From an uncultured Saprospiraceae bacterium (GTDB lineage: Bacteria > Bacteroidota > Bacteroidia > Chitinophagales > Saprospiraceae): a stretch of DNA of 38,802 bases. The translations under genes and the position numbers were made by a program. Below the pieces are notes generated by a model, which was not told the origin of the DNA, did not search any database, and saw only the letters and a list, made by a program, of their open reading frames with translations. The stretch spans positions 1 to 38,802 of the forward strand of contig CAJQQY010000152.1 in the NCBI GenBank assembly GCA_905480595.1, written 5' to 3'. Below are positions 23,401 to 31,938 of this stretch, in pieces; positions within the stretch are counted from its first letter, which is position 1, and each line of letters starts with the position of its first letter.

Positions 23401-24849
23401 ATGAGCATCTACGACAATTACGAAACCATCATCGGACTCGAAGTTCACGTCCAACTTGCCACAAAGAGTAAAGCATTTTGTGCTGACGATACTACCTTTG
23501 GTGCAGATCCCAATACTCATATAAGTGTTGTTTCTCTTGGCCATCCAGGTACTTTGCCTAAGTTGAATAAAAAACAAGTGGAGTTTGCAGTTCGTCTAGG
23601 ACTTGCTTTAAATTGTGAAATTAATCCAAGAAATACGTTTGATCGGAAAAATTATTTCTATGCTGATTTGCCAAAAGGATATCAAATTACGCAAGATGCT
23701 TCGCCAATTTGCTTGGGCGGAAATTTAGAAATAAAAGTAGGGGAGGAGAAAAAGACAATACGCTTACATCATATTCACATGGAAGAAGATGCAGGGAAAT
23801 TGATTCATGATATTGATCCAGATCATTCTTTGGTGGACTTGAATAGAGCAGGAGTGCCTTTGTTGGAAATTGTTACGGAACCAGATTTTCGATCTGCTGA
23901 AGAAGTGGATGTTTTTATGAATGCGATGCGTCAATTAGTTCGATATCTCGAAGTCTCTGATGGAAATATGGAAGAAGGTTCTTTGCGGTGCGATTGTAAT
24001 GTGAGTGTTCGGAAAAAAGGTGATACTCAACTCAATGAGCGTTGTGAAATTAAAAATATGAACTCCATGCGTTACGCTCGACAAGCTATTAAGTTTGAGA
24101 AAAAACGTCAAATTGATTTGATGGAAAAAGGAGAACGTGTAGCTCAGAATACTTTAAATTTTGATCCTACAACTGGAACAACTTCACCGCTCCGACAAAA
24201 AGAAGATGCGCATGATTATCGATATTTTCCAGAACCAGATTTGCCTCCTGTGGTATTGTCAAAAGAATATATTGAAAAAATAAAATCGGAAATGCCTCCA
24301 CTTCCGAATGAGTTGTTTGAGAGGTTCATTGCTGAATTTAAGTTGCCAAAGTATGATGCAGAATTGTTGACAGAAGAAAAGGAAACAGCTTTATACTTTT
24401 TAGCAATTTGCGAAGCGACAAAAAACTACAAAGCAGTTTCCAATTTGGTAATTAATAAAATAAAGCCATTTTGTAATGAAGAAAAAATTTCCATTTCGGA
24501 TATTAAAGTTTCGCCAAAAGCATTTGCAGCATTTGCTGACCTGATTGAAAGTGGAAAAGTGAGTAGTTCAATAGCTTACCAACGATTATTTCCTGCTTTA
24601 ATTTCTTCGCCTGAAAAATCGCCAGAAGCCTTGGCTCAAGAATTGAACTTGATTCAATCAAACGATGAAGATTTTTTAGAAAAAATAGTAAATGAAATTT
24701 TAGAAAAAAATCCAAAAGAAGTTGAAGCATACAAAAAGGGAAAGAAAAATTTGATTGGATTTTTTATGGGACAGGTAATGAAAAATTCAAAAGGAAAAGC
24801 GGAACCGAAATCGACTAATGCGCTTTTGAGAAAAAAATTGGAAGGTTGA
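23401..24849 (+). CDS. gatB: Asp-tRNA(Asn)/Glu-tRNA(Gln) amidotransferase subunit B
   Basis: This 482-residue kinase/tRNA-binding subunit of GatCAB converts mischarged Glu-tRNA(Gln) or Asp-tRNA(Asn) to the amidated forms. Signatures are YETIIGLEVHVQL at the N-terminus, DRKNYFYADLPKGYQI, HMEEDAGKL, DLNRAGVPLLEIVTEPD, the cradle residues in EEGSLRCDCNVSV, and the YatY-like C-terminal domain ending with GQVMKNSKGKAEP. The length is normal. gatA and gatC are not adjacent, which is common outside Firmicutes. A CATCTTTG box (23362-23369), one mismatch from the -7 consensus, lies 31 bases upstream of the ATG. Confidence 0.97.
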   Translation: MSIYDNYETIIGLEVHVQLATKSKAFCADDTTFGADPNTHISVVSLGHPGTLPKLNKKQVEFAVRLGLALNCEINPRNTFDRKNYFYADLPKGYQITQDASPICLGGNLEIKVGEEKKTIRLHHIHMEEDAGKLIHDIDPDHSLVDLNRAGVPLLEIVTEPDFRSAEEVDVFMNAMRQLVRYLEVSDGNMEEGSLRCDCNVSVRKKGDTQLNERCEIKNMNSMRYARQAIKFEKKRQIDLMEKGERVAQNTLNFDPTTGTTSPLRQKEDAHDYRYFPEPDLPPVVLSKEYIEKIKSEMPPLPNELFERFIAEFKLPKYDAELLTEEKETALYFLAICEATKNYKAVSNLVINKIKPFCNEEKISISDIKVSPKAFAAFADLIESGKVSSSIAYQRLFPALISSPEKSPEALAQELNLIQSNDEDFLEKIVNEILEKNPKEVEAYKKGKKNLIGFFMGQVMKNSKGKAEPKSTNALLRKKLEG

Positions 24850-24899
24850 TTTTTGATAGATTCTACTTATCCTCTTTCAAAGCTTAGTTCGAGTCAAGT

Positions 24900-24988
24900 C
24901 GTATAATAAAGCAAGCATGAAAGACTTTTAGCACCAATCTGTAGCGAAACTATAGGTATTCGTATAATGCAGCAAAGCTCAGAAAGAG
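24900..24988. repeat. Imperfect direct repeat between gatB and merR
   Basis: CGTATAATAAAGCAAGC (from 24900) and CGTATAATGCAGCAAAGC (from 24961) are direct copies 61 bases apart; each is followed by a GAAAGA-like word. They occupy the middle of an otherwise featureless 308-bp gap (24850-25157). They are not promoter-like for this phylum. Confidence 0.4.
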
Positions 24989-25074
24989 CGTAATCAAACA
25001 TAATTTAGAATATATTAAAAAAATATGTTAACTGATTAATAATCAATTAGTTACAAAAGAAAAACCTAAATTCC

Positions 25075-25106
25075 TTTGGCATTTTTCCCAATGGTACATA
25101 TATTGC
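25075..25106 (+). promoter_or_regulatory. Promoter of the MerR gene
   Basis: TTTG (25075-25078), 20 bases, then TATATTGC (25099-25106), a near match to TAnnTTTG. The ATG follows about 50 bases later. Confidence 0.55.
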
Positions 25107-25157
25107 AAGTAGTGAGAAGAAAAGGGAGTTCTATTCACTTTTAAAACACATACTATT

Positions 25158-25493
25158 ATGTCAATGAAAGATAAAGAAGTGACCAAATTATATTGGTCCA
25201 TCGGTGAAGTTGCCGAGATGTTCGATGTTTCAAAATCATTAATTCGGTTTTGGGAAAATGAATTTGAGATGCTTCGCCCTGCCAAAAATACTAAAGGTGA
25301 ACGTAGATTCACAGCTGCGAATATTGAACAAATGCACATCATTTACAACCTTGTAAAAAAACGTGGCTTCACTATCAAAGGGGCAAAACAAGAAATTAGA
25401 GAAAACAAAAAACGCCTTAAAAATAAAAGAGAGGCACTTCATTTAATGGAAAAATTAAAGTCAGATTTGGAAGGTTTTCTTTTGCGTGTGTAG
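25158..25493 (+). CDS. MerR family transcriptional regulator, short form
   Basis: This encodes 111 residues. The MerR winged helix-turn-helix is clear: YWSIGEVAEMFDVSKSLIRFWENEFEMLRP, with a wing at KGERRFTAANIEQMHIIYNLV (both described in parts), followed by a charged helix (GAKQEIRENKKRLKNKREALHL). No effector-binding domain or metal-binding cysteines are present, so it is not a metal or drug sensor of the classical kind. Small regulators of this type near alaS and an M23 peptidase are common in Bacteroidota; the targets are unknown. An ATG two codons downstream is an alternative start. Confidence 0.92.
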   Translation: MSMKDKEVTKLYWSIGEVAEMFDVSKSLIRFWENEFEMLRPAKNTKGERRFTAANIEQMHIIYNLVKKRGFTIKGAKQEIRENKKRLKNKREALHLMEKLKSDLEGFLLRV

Positions 25494-25679
25494 TTTGTTA
25501 TTATTTTTTTCAGAAAAATATTTTTACTCTTCAATAAAAAAGTTGTTACTTTTTTCTCGCCTGTCGTTATGTTTTCAAATTCCTCCAAAGAATGTAGGAT
25601 TATTGTTATAAAATAATTCTACGGATCGTTTCAAATCAAAATTTTAGACAACAGAACATTTTATTGGTTTAAGGAAATG

Positions 25680-25701
25680 GTTTTAAGATGAATCTTAAAA
25701 C
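25680..25701. promoter_or_regulatory. 22-bp perfect palindrome upstream of gldM
   Basis: GTTTTAAGAT-GA-ATCTTAAAAC has 10-bp perfect arms around two bases. The tiny loop makes an RNA hairpin less likely than a protein-binding site, although it could contribute to ending the merR transcript. Confidence 0.5.
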
Positions 25702-25731
25702 TAAAATTTCTTTGCCTTCTTTGAATTTAAT

Positions 25732-25746
25732 CATGTGTTACACATG
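25732..25746. promoter_or_regulatory. 15-bp perfect palindrome upstream of gldM
   Basis: CATGTGT-T-ACACATG is a perfect 7-1-7 inverted repeat, 121 bases before the gldM ATG. The form suits a dimeric DNA-binding protein. Confidence 0.5.
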
Positions 25747-25866
25747 GTTGAGGTGTAATGTTAATGCATTGTTGGAGGATTTGTAACAATAAAGTCACGA
25801 AATAAATAAATCTATTTTTTAAATCCACTCACAGATCGTTTTGATCCTGCGGGTAAAAATATTTCT

Positions 25867-27384
25867 ATGTCAATACCTAAAGAACCTCGACAATTAATGG
25901 TCAATTTGATGTACCTCGTTTTAACAGTTATGTTAGCGCTGAATGTCTCAGCAGAAGTCCTTAATGCATTTTTATCTATGGATAAAAGTATCGGTGAAAG
26001 TAGCCGAATCGTTGGTGATTCCAATGCTCAACTTTTTGGAGCTATTGAACAACAAGCAGAAGCCTATTCGCAATTTGCACCTATGAAAACCAAAGCGAAT
26101 GAAGTACAAATTTTAGTCAAAGCATTCTACGAATATGTAGGATCACTTAAAACTGAATTAATCGAAACTTCGGGCGGTTTGGATGAAAATGATGAGCCCG
26201 TCAGCAAAAAACGTAAAGAACCAACGACTCGCCTTTTTGTCAATGAAGGCAGAGGCGACGAGTTGGAAAGTAAGATTGTTGAGATAAGGAAAAGGTTATT
26301 GGATTTGGTTGAAGATGGAAATGAAAAAGCATTGTTAGAAAAAATATTGCCGCTGGAACTTGATCCAATTCCAGAAGACTCAGACAAAAAGAATTGGGCG
26401 CAATTTACTTTTCAACAAATGCCTGTTGCTGCAGTTTTGCCAATTCTTTCCAAATTTCAAAATGATGCAAAGATTGCAGAGAGCGCAGTACTCAGTTATT
26501 TTTATAATAAAGTAAAAGGAGAAGAATTTGTTTTTGATGATTATCAAGCAGTTATTTCTGCGGACAAAAGTTATGTCATCAAAGGTGAATCACTTTCCTC
26601 GGAAATTTTCCTTTCTGCATTTAGTACGACTGCTGATAATGTTACAATTAAAGTTAACGGACGTGAAATAGATGTCCGAGATGGAAAAGCACTTTTTAAT
26701 ATTCGTCCAAATGAAATTGGAAGTCAAAGCTTTTTAGCTGAAGTTTCGATGACGAATCCAATCTCAGGAGAAGTAAAAACTTATACAAAAAGATTTAATT
26801 ATGAAGTTGGTGAGCGGTCGGTGACAGCTGCAGCTGACAAGATGAATGTATTTTATTTAGGTGTTGACAATCCTTTTTCCGTATCTGCTGCCGGAGTTGC
26901 AAGCAAGGATGTAACTGTTTCAAGTAATGATGTTCGGATGGAAAAAATCCGAAATGGGAAGTTTAATGTAAAACCCAAACGAACAGGTATAGCTAAGATT
27001 ACAGTTTCTGGCGGCGGATTGGAACCTACCACTTTTGAGTATCGGGTAAAGAAGATTCCAGATCCAGTTATTCGCTTAGGACGAAAAGGTCAAACGTCTA
27101 TGAAACCTAATGAAATCAGGGCTTTTGAAGGCTTAGTTGCTCTTTTAGAAAATTTTGATTTCGAAGCGAGATGTAATGTTGTGGGGTTTGAAGTTACTCG
27201 TTTGCCTAGCAAAGGAGATGCTGCAGTAGTTAGAAACCAAGGTGGAAAGTTTAAATCTGAAGCTAAAAACTTAATCAAAAAAGCAAAATTCGGAGATACT
27301 TATTTCTTTGATCAGATTAGGGTGAGATGCCCAGGTGATGAAGTGACGAGGAAAATTAATGGCTTAAGTATCAAAATCCAGTAG
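25867..27384 (+). CDS. gldM: Type IX secretion / gliding motility protein GldM (PorM)
   Basis: This encodes 505 residues of the inner-membrane T9SS motor component that spans the periplasm and, with GldL, powers secretion and gliding. The hallmark N-terminus is present: a basic SIPKEPRQLM lead, then one transmembrane helix (NLMYLVLTVMLALNVSAEVL), then EVLNAFLSMDKS. A helical periplasmic part follows (to about 215), then beta-rich domains (YVIKGESLSSEIFLSA, VNGREIDVRDGKALF, GVDNPFSVSAAGV, RIGRKG-type repeats) ending in the GldM C-terminal domain. gldL and gldK, normally directly upstream, are not present in the window; gldN follows after 67 bases. Confidence 0.95.
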   Translation: MSIPKEPRQLMVNLMYLVLTVMLALNVSAEVLNAFLSMDKSIGESSRIVGDSNAQLFGAIEQQAEAYSQFAPMKTKANEVQILVKAFYEYVGSLKTELIETSGGLDENDEPVSKKRKEPTTRLFVNEGRGDELESKIVEIRKRLLDLVEDGNEKALLEKILPLELDPIPEDSDKKNWAQFTFQQMPVAAVLPILSKFQNDAKIAESAVLSYFYNKVKGEEFVFDDYQAVISADKSYVIKGESLSSEIFLSAFSTTADNVTIKVNGREIDVRDGKALFNIRPNEIGSQSFLAEVSMTNPISGEVKTYTKRFNYEVGERSVTAAADKMNVFYLGVDNPFSVSAAGVASKDVTVSSNDVRMEKIRNGKFNVKPKRTGIAKITVSGGGLEPTTFEYRVKKIPDPVIRLGRKGQTSMKPNEIRAFEGLVALLENFDFEARCNVVGFEVTRLPSKGDAAVVRNQGGKFKSEAKNLIKKAKFGDTYFFDQIRVRCPGDEVTRKINGLSIKIQ

Positions 27385-27387
27385 CAC

Positions 27388-27409
27388 GTGGATGTCTGCT
27401 TTAGCTGAC
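27388..27409. repeat. REP-like unit directly after the gldM stop
   Basis: This is a third copy of the unit forming the ends of the element at 1879-2067: GTGG, two variable bases, then GTCTGCTTTAGCTGAC identical in all copies. Flanking ACGTGG/CCATGT extends the hairpin here. It starts 4 bases after the gldM stop, within the gldM-gldN spacer, so it will be in the transcript and could act as an attenuating or 3'-stabilising hairpin. Confidence 0.65.
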
Positions 27410-27451
27410 CACCATGTAACAAGAAATATTAATTAATTTAAAAATAATAAC

Positions 27452-28252
27452 ATGAAAAATATCCTTTTAATCTTCGTATTCATTTCGATTTCTAATTCTG
27501 TTTTTGCTCAACAGCCCCTCGATGGAGTGGTGGAAAAAACATTAATGAAAGATCGACAAGTTTTGAATTACGCTCCAATTCGACAAGCTGATATTTTTTG
27601 GGAAAAAAGAATTTGGCGAGTTATTGATGTTAGGGAAAAAATGAATCAGTCGTTTATGTATCCTGAATTGCCATTTTTTGAAATACTAAAAAAGGCAGCC
27701 TTGAATGGAGAGATCACTTTATATTCCACAACAGATGATAAGTTTACTGAAAAAATAAAAGACTATGATGGTATCTTTTCGAAAATAGATACTACTGTAA
27801 TTATTGATCCTTATACTTATGAAGATAGTGTAGTTGTCTTCCGAAATGATACTAACTATGAAGACATCAAAAGATTTCGAGTTAAAGAAGTCTGGTATTT
27901 TGATGAAGCTACGTCGACTTTGAAGGTTCGGGTTTTAGGAATTGCACCATTAAAAGATGTCTTTGATGAGAATGGAAATTTTCGATATGAGAAACCATTG
28001 TTTTGGGTGTACTATCCACATTTGAGAAATGTGTTGGCACGGAATGAAGTCTACTTACCAGGTAACGATCATCAACAATTGTCGTGGGATGATTTATTTG
28101 AAATGCGATATTTTGCAAGTGTGATTTATAAAGAAGGAAATGTACACAATCGAAGAATTAAAGATTATGTGGAAGGATTAGATGGGTTATTAGAGGCGGA
28201 TAAAATAAAAAAAGAGTTGTTTAATTTCGAACATGATCTTTGGAGTTATTAA
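27452..28252 (+). CDS. gldN: Type IX secretion / gliding motility protein GldN (PorN)
   Basis: This encodes 266 residues. A signal peptide (about residues 1-19, ending FAQ) leads to the mature periplasmic protein, which with GldK forms the outer-membrane-associated ring that contacts GldM. Family features include DIFWEKRIWRVIDVREKMNQ (in parts), the VKEVWYFDEATSTLKVRVLGIAPL strand region, and LFWVYYPHLRNVLARNEVY. Length and domain content are normal. It follows gldM by 67 bases, presumably in one transcript, with the REP-like unit between them. Confidence 0.95.
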   Translation: MKNILLIFVFISISNSVFAQQPLDGVVEKTLMKDRQVLNYAPIRQADIFWEKRIWRVIDVREKMNQSFMYPELPFFEILKKAALNGEITLYSTTDDKFTEKIKDYDGIFSKIDTTVIIDPYTYEDSVVVFRNDTNYEDIKRFRVKEVWYFDEATSTLKVRVLGIAPLKDVFDENGNFRYEKPLFWVYYPHLRNVLARNEVYLPGNDHQQLSWDDLFEMRYFASVIYKEGNVHNRRIKDYVEGLDGLLEADKIKKELFNFEHDLWSY

Positions 28253-28268
28253 TCAGTCGGCAATTTGT

Positions 28269-28300
28269 AGTTTTCAGTAGGCAAGCGCCTACTGAAAACT
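28269..28300. terminator. Bidirectional hairpin between gldN and rfbD
   Basis: AGTTTTCAGTAGGC and GCCTACTGAAAACT form a perfect 14-bp stem with loop AAGC between convergent genes. It has no T-run. Part of it (TGCCTACTGA) recurs at 31681, perhaps a degenerate repeat. Confidence 0.65.
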
Positions 28301-28309
28301 GCCTACTGA

Positions 28310-29200
28310 TCACCCCATATTTTTCTCCCGAAGAAGTTCCAAACAAGTAGCCAAACTATCTTCCCAATTTGGAATTTCTAAATCAAAAGTTTCTTTAATT
28401 TTAGATTTATCCAAAAGAGAATATGGAGGTCGAGCTGCAGGAAGAGGATAGTCTTTTGTTTCTATTTCGTTGACTTTGCAGTTGATGTTTTCCAATTCAA
28501 AAATCTTTTTCGCAAAGTCTGCCCAATGAGTTTCTCCTTCATTGCTGTAGTGAAAAATACCTTGCATCTTTCCGCTTACCAAATCTCCGTTTTCCATTTT
28601 GGAAATAATTTCCAACATGGCTTTAGCTAGATCATAAGCATAAGTTGGAGTTCCTATTTGATCTGCAACGATGCCTAAGCTGTCTCGTTCTTTTCCCAAA
28701 CGTAACATCGTTTTTACAAAATTATGTCCAAACGAAGAGTAAACCCAAGACGTCCGAATAATCATACTTGAAGGCAACATCATTTGCACCATTTGATCTC
28801 CTTGTAATTTTGTAGAAGCGTAAACACTTTGAGGATTTGTTGGATCAGATTCCAAAAGAGGTCGATCTAGACCATTGTGATAAACATAATCTGTCGAAAT
28901 ATGAATCACTTGAATATTTCGAATCACCGCAGCTTGAGCGATATTTTTTGCACCCATGGCATTGACTTCATAGGCGAGTTTTTCATCTTCTTCAGCTTTA
29001 TCCACCGCAGTATAGGCTGCGCAATTGATGATATAATTATAATCACCTGAATTGACGAAATCATAAACCGCGTTAGCATCTGTGATATCTAAATCAACTA
29101 CATCCACAAAAGTGAAGGTAAAATCAGGAAAATGTTTAGCGAGGTATTGTAGTTCTGTCCCTATTTGTCCATTAGAACCTGTTACGAGTATATTTGCCAT
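28310..29200 (-). CDS. rfbD: dTDP-4-dehydrorhamnose reductase
   Basis: This 296-residue NADPH-dependent short-chain dehydrogenase makes dTDP-L-rhamnose for surface polysaccharide. The nucleotide-binding GSNGQIGTEL is near residues 8-17. DITDANAV, NCAAYTAVDKAEED and HISTDYVY come next, the catalytic YASTK is present, and GIFHYSNEGETHWADFA lies in the C-terminal part. All of these are typical of RmlD. The rmlA, rmlB and rmlC genes are not adjacent. spoT lies upstream on the same strand with a terminator between, so rfbD is transcribed separately. Confidence 0.95.
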   Translation of the reverse strand: MANILVTGSNGQIGTELQYLAKHFPDFTFTFVDVVDLDITDANAVYDFVNSGDYNYIINCAAYTAVDKAEEDEKLAYEVNAMGAKNIAQAAVIRNIQVIHISTDYVYHNGLDRPLLESDPTNPQSVYASTKLQGDQMVQMMLPSSMIIRTSWVYSSFGHNFVKTMLRLGKERDSLGIVADQIGTPTYAYDLAKAMLEIISKMENGDLVSGKMQGIFHYSNEGETHWADFAKKIFELENINCKVNEIETKDYPLPAARPPYSLLDKSKIKETFDLEIPNWEDSLATCLELLREKNMG

Positions 29201-29248
29201 TTATTTATTTTTAATTTTAAAATTGCCAGAATTTATAATATAAAATAG

Positions 29249-29286
29249 AAAACCGCAAAAGTAATATGATTTTCTTTTGCGGTTTT
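29249..29286 (-). terminator. Terminator of spoT/rsh
   Basis: AAAACCGCAAAAG and CTTTTGCGGTTTT form a perfect 13-bp stem. The ACCGCAA outer sequence is shared with the alaS terminator at 18053-18087. Confidence 0.88.
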
Positions 29287-29293
29287 ATATTTA

Positions 29294-31528
29294 TTAATCC
29301 TCAATCCTTGTTACGGAAGAAATTCCCTCTTCGTTTCGTAAGGCACGAATAGCGATTTCTAATTGATCTTTATTTTTTACCAAAAGAGAAACTCTCCCTT
29401 CGAAATATCCTTCATGTCCGTCGATATAAAATGAACGAATATTTAATCCTAGGGTATGAGAAATTTTATTAGAAAGTTGTTGGATTACACCTGGTCCTGA
29501 ATCAATTCCAACGATTAAAAGGTCGGCGATGAAATTGGTATTAGTCGTATTAACCCATTCTGCTTTCATAATTCGATATCCGTAATGGGCATTCATATGA
29601 GTTGCATTTGGACAAGAAGTTCGATGAATTTTCATACCTGCGGTTGCCGTCAAATATGCAAATACATCATCGCCTTGTACGGGATTACAGCAAGTTGCTA
29701 ATTGATAATTATATTCATCAGCATTTTCGCCCGCAATTCTAAGTTGAGGTTTGCTTTCAAATTTTTCCTTCCTCGCCCTTGCTTTACTTTTCTCTGGGGT
29801 AGTAGTTGGTGTTATTACCTCCTCTTCAATTTCAACTAATCTGTTATTTTCTATTTTGAAATTTTTGAGAACAGCATTTAAATTGATCTCTTCCATCGAA
29901 ATAGCATAATACAAATCTACCCTTGATTGGTAGTTGAAATATTTTACCAAAGTATCAACATTTTCCTCAAGATCTATTTTTAAATTTTTAAATTTTCGTT
30001 GCATAGTCTCCATTCCAAACTCACCTTGCTTACGGCGTTCTTCTTTCATCGAAGAACGAATTTTGGAACGAGCCCTACCTGTCACCACCATTTTTAACCA
30101 GGCTTCGGAAGGCTTTTGATTTTTGTTGGTAAGGACACTTACTTGATCTCCACTATTCAAAAGGTGTCCCATCGGAACTAGCTTATTATTCACCTTTACG
30201 GCATGACAATGATAGCCAACATCAGTATGAATACTAAATGCAAAATCCAAGGCAGTTGCTCCTTTTGGTAAAATTTTCAGATCACCTCTAGGAGTATAAA
30301 CATAAACTTCTTCGTTAAAAAGATTCGTTTTAAAGTCTTCGATAAATTGAATTGCATCTCCATTATCGTTGTCCAAAATATCTCGAACATTATTTAACCA
30401 AGTATCGAAGATATTGTAATCTCCATCTTTTCCACCTTTATATTTCCAATGCGCTGCAAAACCTCTTTCAGCAATTTCATCCATTCGAACACTTCGAATT
30501 TGAACTTCAACATATTTCCCTTCTGGACCAATTACTGTGGTGTGCAAAGATTCGTATCCATTCGATTTTGGGGTAGTGACCCAATCTCGCAATCGTTCTG
30601 GAATCGGAATATGTACATCAGTTACGATGGAATAAACTTGCCAGCACTTTTGTTTTTCTTGCGCTTTTGGTACATCTAAAATAATTCGAACAGCAAATAA
30701 ATCAAAGATCCCTTCAAAGGTGACTTGCTTCTTTTTTATTTTATTTAAAATAGAATAAATCGATTTTGGTCGTCCGAGAATTTTATAATTTCTAAATCCA
30801 GAATCTTTGAGTGCTTTATCTAAAGGCGCAATAAATTCTTGGATATATGCATTTCTAGCGCGCTTAGTTTCCTGTAACTTTTTGGCAATCTCGCTGTACT
30901 CTTCTCGATTGGTGATTTTCAAACATAAATCTTGGTACTCAGTTTTGATTTGATATAAACCTAACCGATGGGCCAATGGAGTATAGATAAATTGAGTTTC
31001 TGCTGCGATTTTTAATTGTTTGTGGCGAGGCATTGCACCAAGGGTTCGCATATTATGCAATCGATCCGCCATTTTTATCAAAACAACTCTTACATCGTCA
31101 GCGAGTGTAGTCAAAACCTTTTTGAAATTCTCCGCTTGCTGACTGGCAGCATCATTATGAAGTCCATCCAATTTGGTCAACCCATCAACAATCATCGCCA
31201 CTTTTGGACTAAATTCTTTTTGCAATTCTTCCAAAGTGATAGGCGTATCTTCCACAACATCATGCAGCAATGCACAGATAATTGCAGTAGGTCCTAAGCC
31301 AATTTCGGCAGCACAAATTCGTGCCACTTCAATGGGATGGAAGATGTAGGGTTCTCCTGATTTTCGTCGTTGCTCTTTGTGAGCCTCAACAGCTATTTCA
31401 AAAGCACGAAACATTTGCGCCTCATCTTCTTCAGAGAATTTAGATTTGATGCAATGGATCATCTCGTCATACGCTTGGCGTATGGCTTCCAACTCTTCAG
31501 GGGAATATGTAACTATCGTTCCTTGCAT
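29294..31528 (-). CDS. spoT: Bifunctional (p)ppGpp synthetase/hydrolase (RelA/SpoT homologue)
   Basis: This 744-residue stringent-response enzyme probably both makes and degrades (p)ppGpp. The hydrolase HD domain is intact: H64, HD at 89-90 and ED at 93-94 (LLHDVVEDTP), with MADRLHNMRTLG further on. The synthetase domain has GRPKSIYSI, FDLFAVRIILD and NGYESLHTTV. TGS (EVYVYTPRGDLKILPKGATALDFAF, in parts), a zinc-finger-like segment (CCNP, SCPN) and a C-terminal ACT domain follow. The architecture is that of long Rsh proteins. The start MQGTIVTYS is the first good ATG; no consensus promoter is near it. Confidence 0.96.
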   Translation of the reverse strand: MQGTIVTYSPEELEAIRQAYDEMIHCIKSKFSEEDEAQMFRAFEIAVEAHKEQRRKSGEPYIFHPIEVARICAAEIGLGPTAIICALLHDVVEDTPITLEELQKEFSPKVAMIVDGLTKLDGLHNDAASQQAENFKKVLTTLADDVRVVLIKMADRLHNMRTLGAMPRHKQLKIAAETQFIYTPLAHRLGLYQIKTEYQDLCLKITNREEYSEIAKKLQETKRARNAYIQEFIAPLDKALKDSGFRNYKILGRPKSIYSILNKIKKKQVTFEGIFDLFAVRIILDVPKAQEKQKCWQVYSIVTDVHIPIPERLRDWVTTPKSNGYESLHTTVIGPEGKYVEVQIRSVRMDEIAERGFAAHWKYKGGKDGDYNIFDTWLNNVRDILDNDNGDAIQFIEDFKTNLFNEEVYVYTPRGDLKILPKGATALDFAFSIHTDVGYHCHAVKVNNKLVPMGHLLNSGDQVSVLTNKNQKPSEAWLKMVVTGRARSKIRSSMKEERRKQGEFGMETMQRKFKNLKIDLEENVDTLVKYFNYQSRVDLYYAISMEEINLNAVLKNFKIENNRLVEIEEEVITPTTTPEKSKARARKEKFESKPQLRIAGENADEYNYQLATCCNPVQGDDVFAYLTATAGMKIHRTSCPNATHMNAHYGYRIMKAEWVNTTNTNFIADLLIVGIDSGPGVIQQLSNKISHTLGLNIRSFYIDGHEGYFEGRVSLLVKNKDQLEIAIRALRNEEGISSVTRIED

Positions 31529-31884
31529 AACGCTTAATAATTTTGGTTCTTAGACAATTTCTGTGTTTTTTAAGTCAGGCTAAAATCGAAATCAATGCTT
31601 CTGTTGGTCGTTTTTAATTTTAATTTTAACTTGACCGCAAAGTTTGTTTAAAAACGATAATTTTTTAATTATAGGTAATGCTGCCTACTGACTTTCTTGC
31701 AAAAGCTTTCTTCAATAGTATTGGAAAGAAATGTGGGAAACATTTATGTAAGACGAATCAACTACTAATTTAGGAATAAATATTAATAAATGTAACAAAT
31801 ATGTTAATAGGTTGTTTTGTACATTTAAAATAGTTTAACCTATAATTAGTTTTTGAATAAATCCTACTAGGTTGAATTAATAAT

Positions 31885-31899
31885 TGCAATTGTGTTGCA
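31885..31899. promoter_or_regulatory. Fur-box-like inverted repeat on the CDF promoter
   Basis: TGCAA-N5-TTGCA, within TTGCAATTGTGTTGCAC, surrounds the -33 TTG. TTGCAA half-sites of this kind are known for some Fur-family operators, and a Fur-family gene is in the operon. The inference is Zn- or metal-responsive control. Confidence 0.4.
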
Positions 31900-31920
31900 C
31901 TTGTTTTAAAACTACCTTTA
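31890..31920 (+). promoter_or_regulatory. Promoter of the CDF-Fur operon
   Basis: TTG (31890-31892), 20 bases, then TACCTTTA (31913-31920), one mismatch from TAnnTTTG. The ATG is 19 bases on. Confidence 0.55.
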
Positions 31921-31938
31921 TGATCAAAATTAAACAAA

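Larger units (their letters stand above)
25494..25866. other. 373-bp region upstream of gldM with two perfect palindromes
   Basis: No gene is visible here, and no remnant of gldL. Two perfect palindromes stand out and are listed separately (25680-25701 and 25732-25746). A TATTTTTT sequence at 25814-25821 could be a weak -7 box for gldM, but it lacks a spaced -33. Confidence 0.5.
31529..31938. other. 410-bp divergent region between spoT and the CDF gene
   Basis: It holds the CDF promoter and Fur-box-like repeat (separate entries). ATAGGTT (31807-31813) and AACCTAT (31837-31843) form a 7-bp inverted repeat with a 23-base spacer, and TAGGTT appears once more at 31868. On the minus strand only a weak -7 candidate (AAACTTTG) is seen for spoT. 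I see no RNA gene. Confidence 0.45.

Noticed and set aside
25494-25866. Degenerate gldL upstream of gldM
   Set aside because: The three forward frames are interrupted and show none of GldL's hydrophobic segments; the region is regulatory or intergenic.
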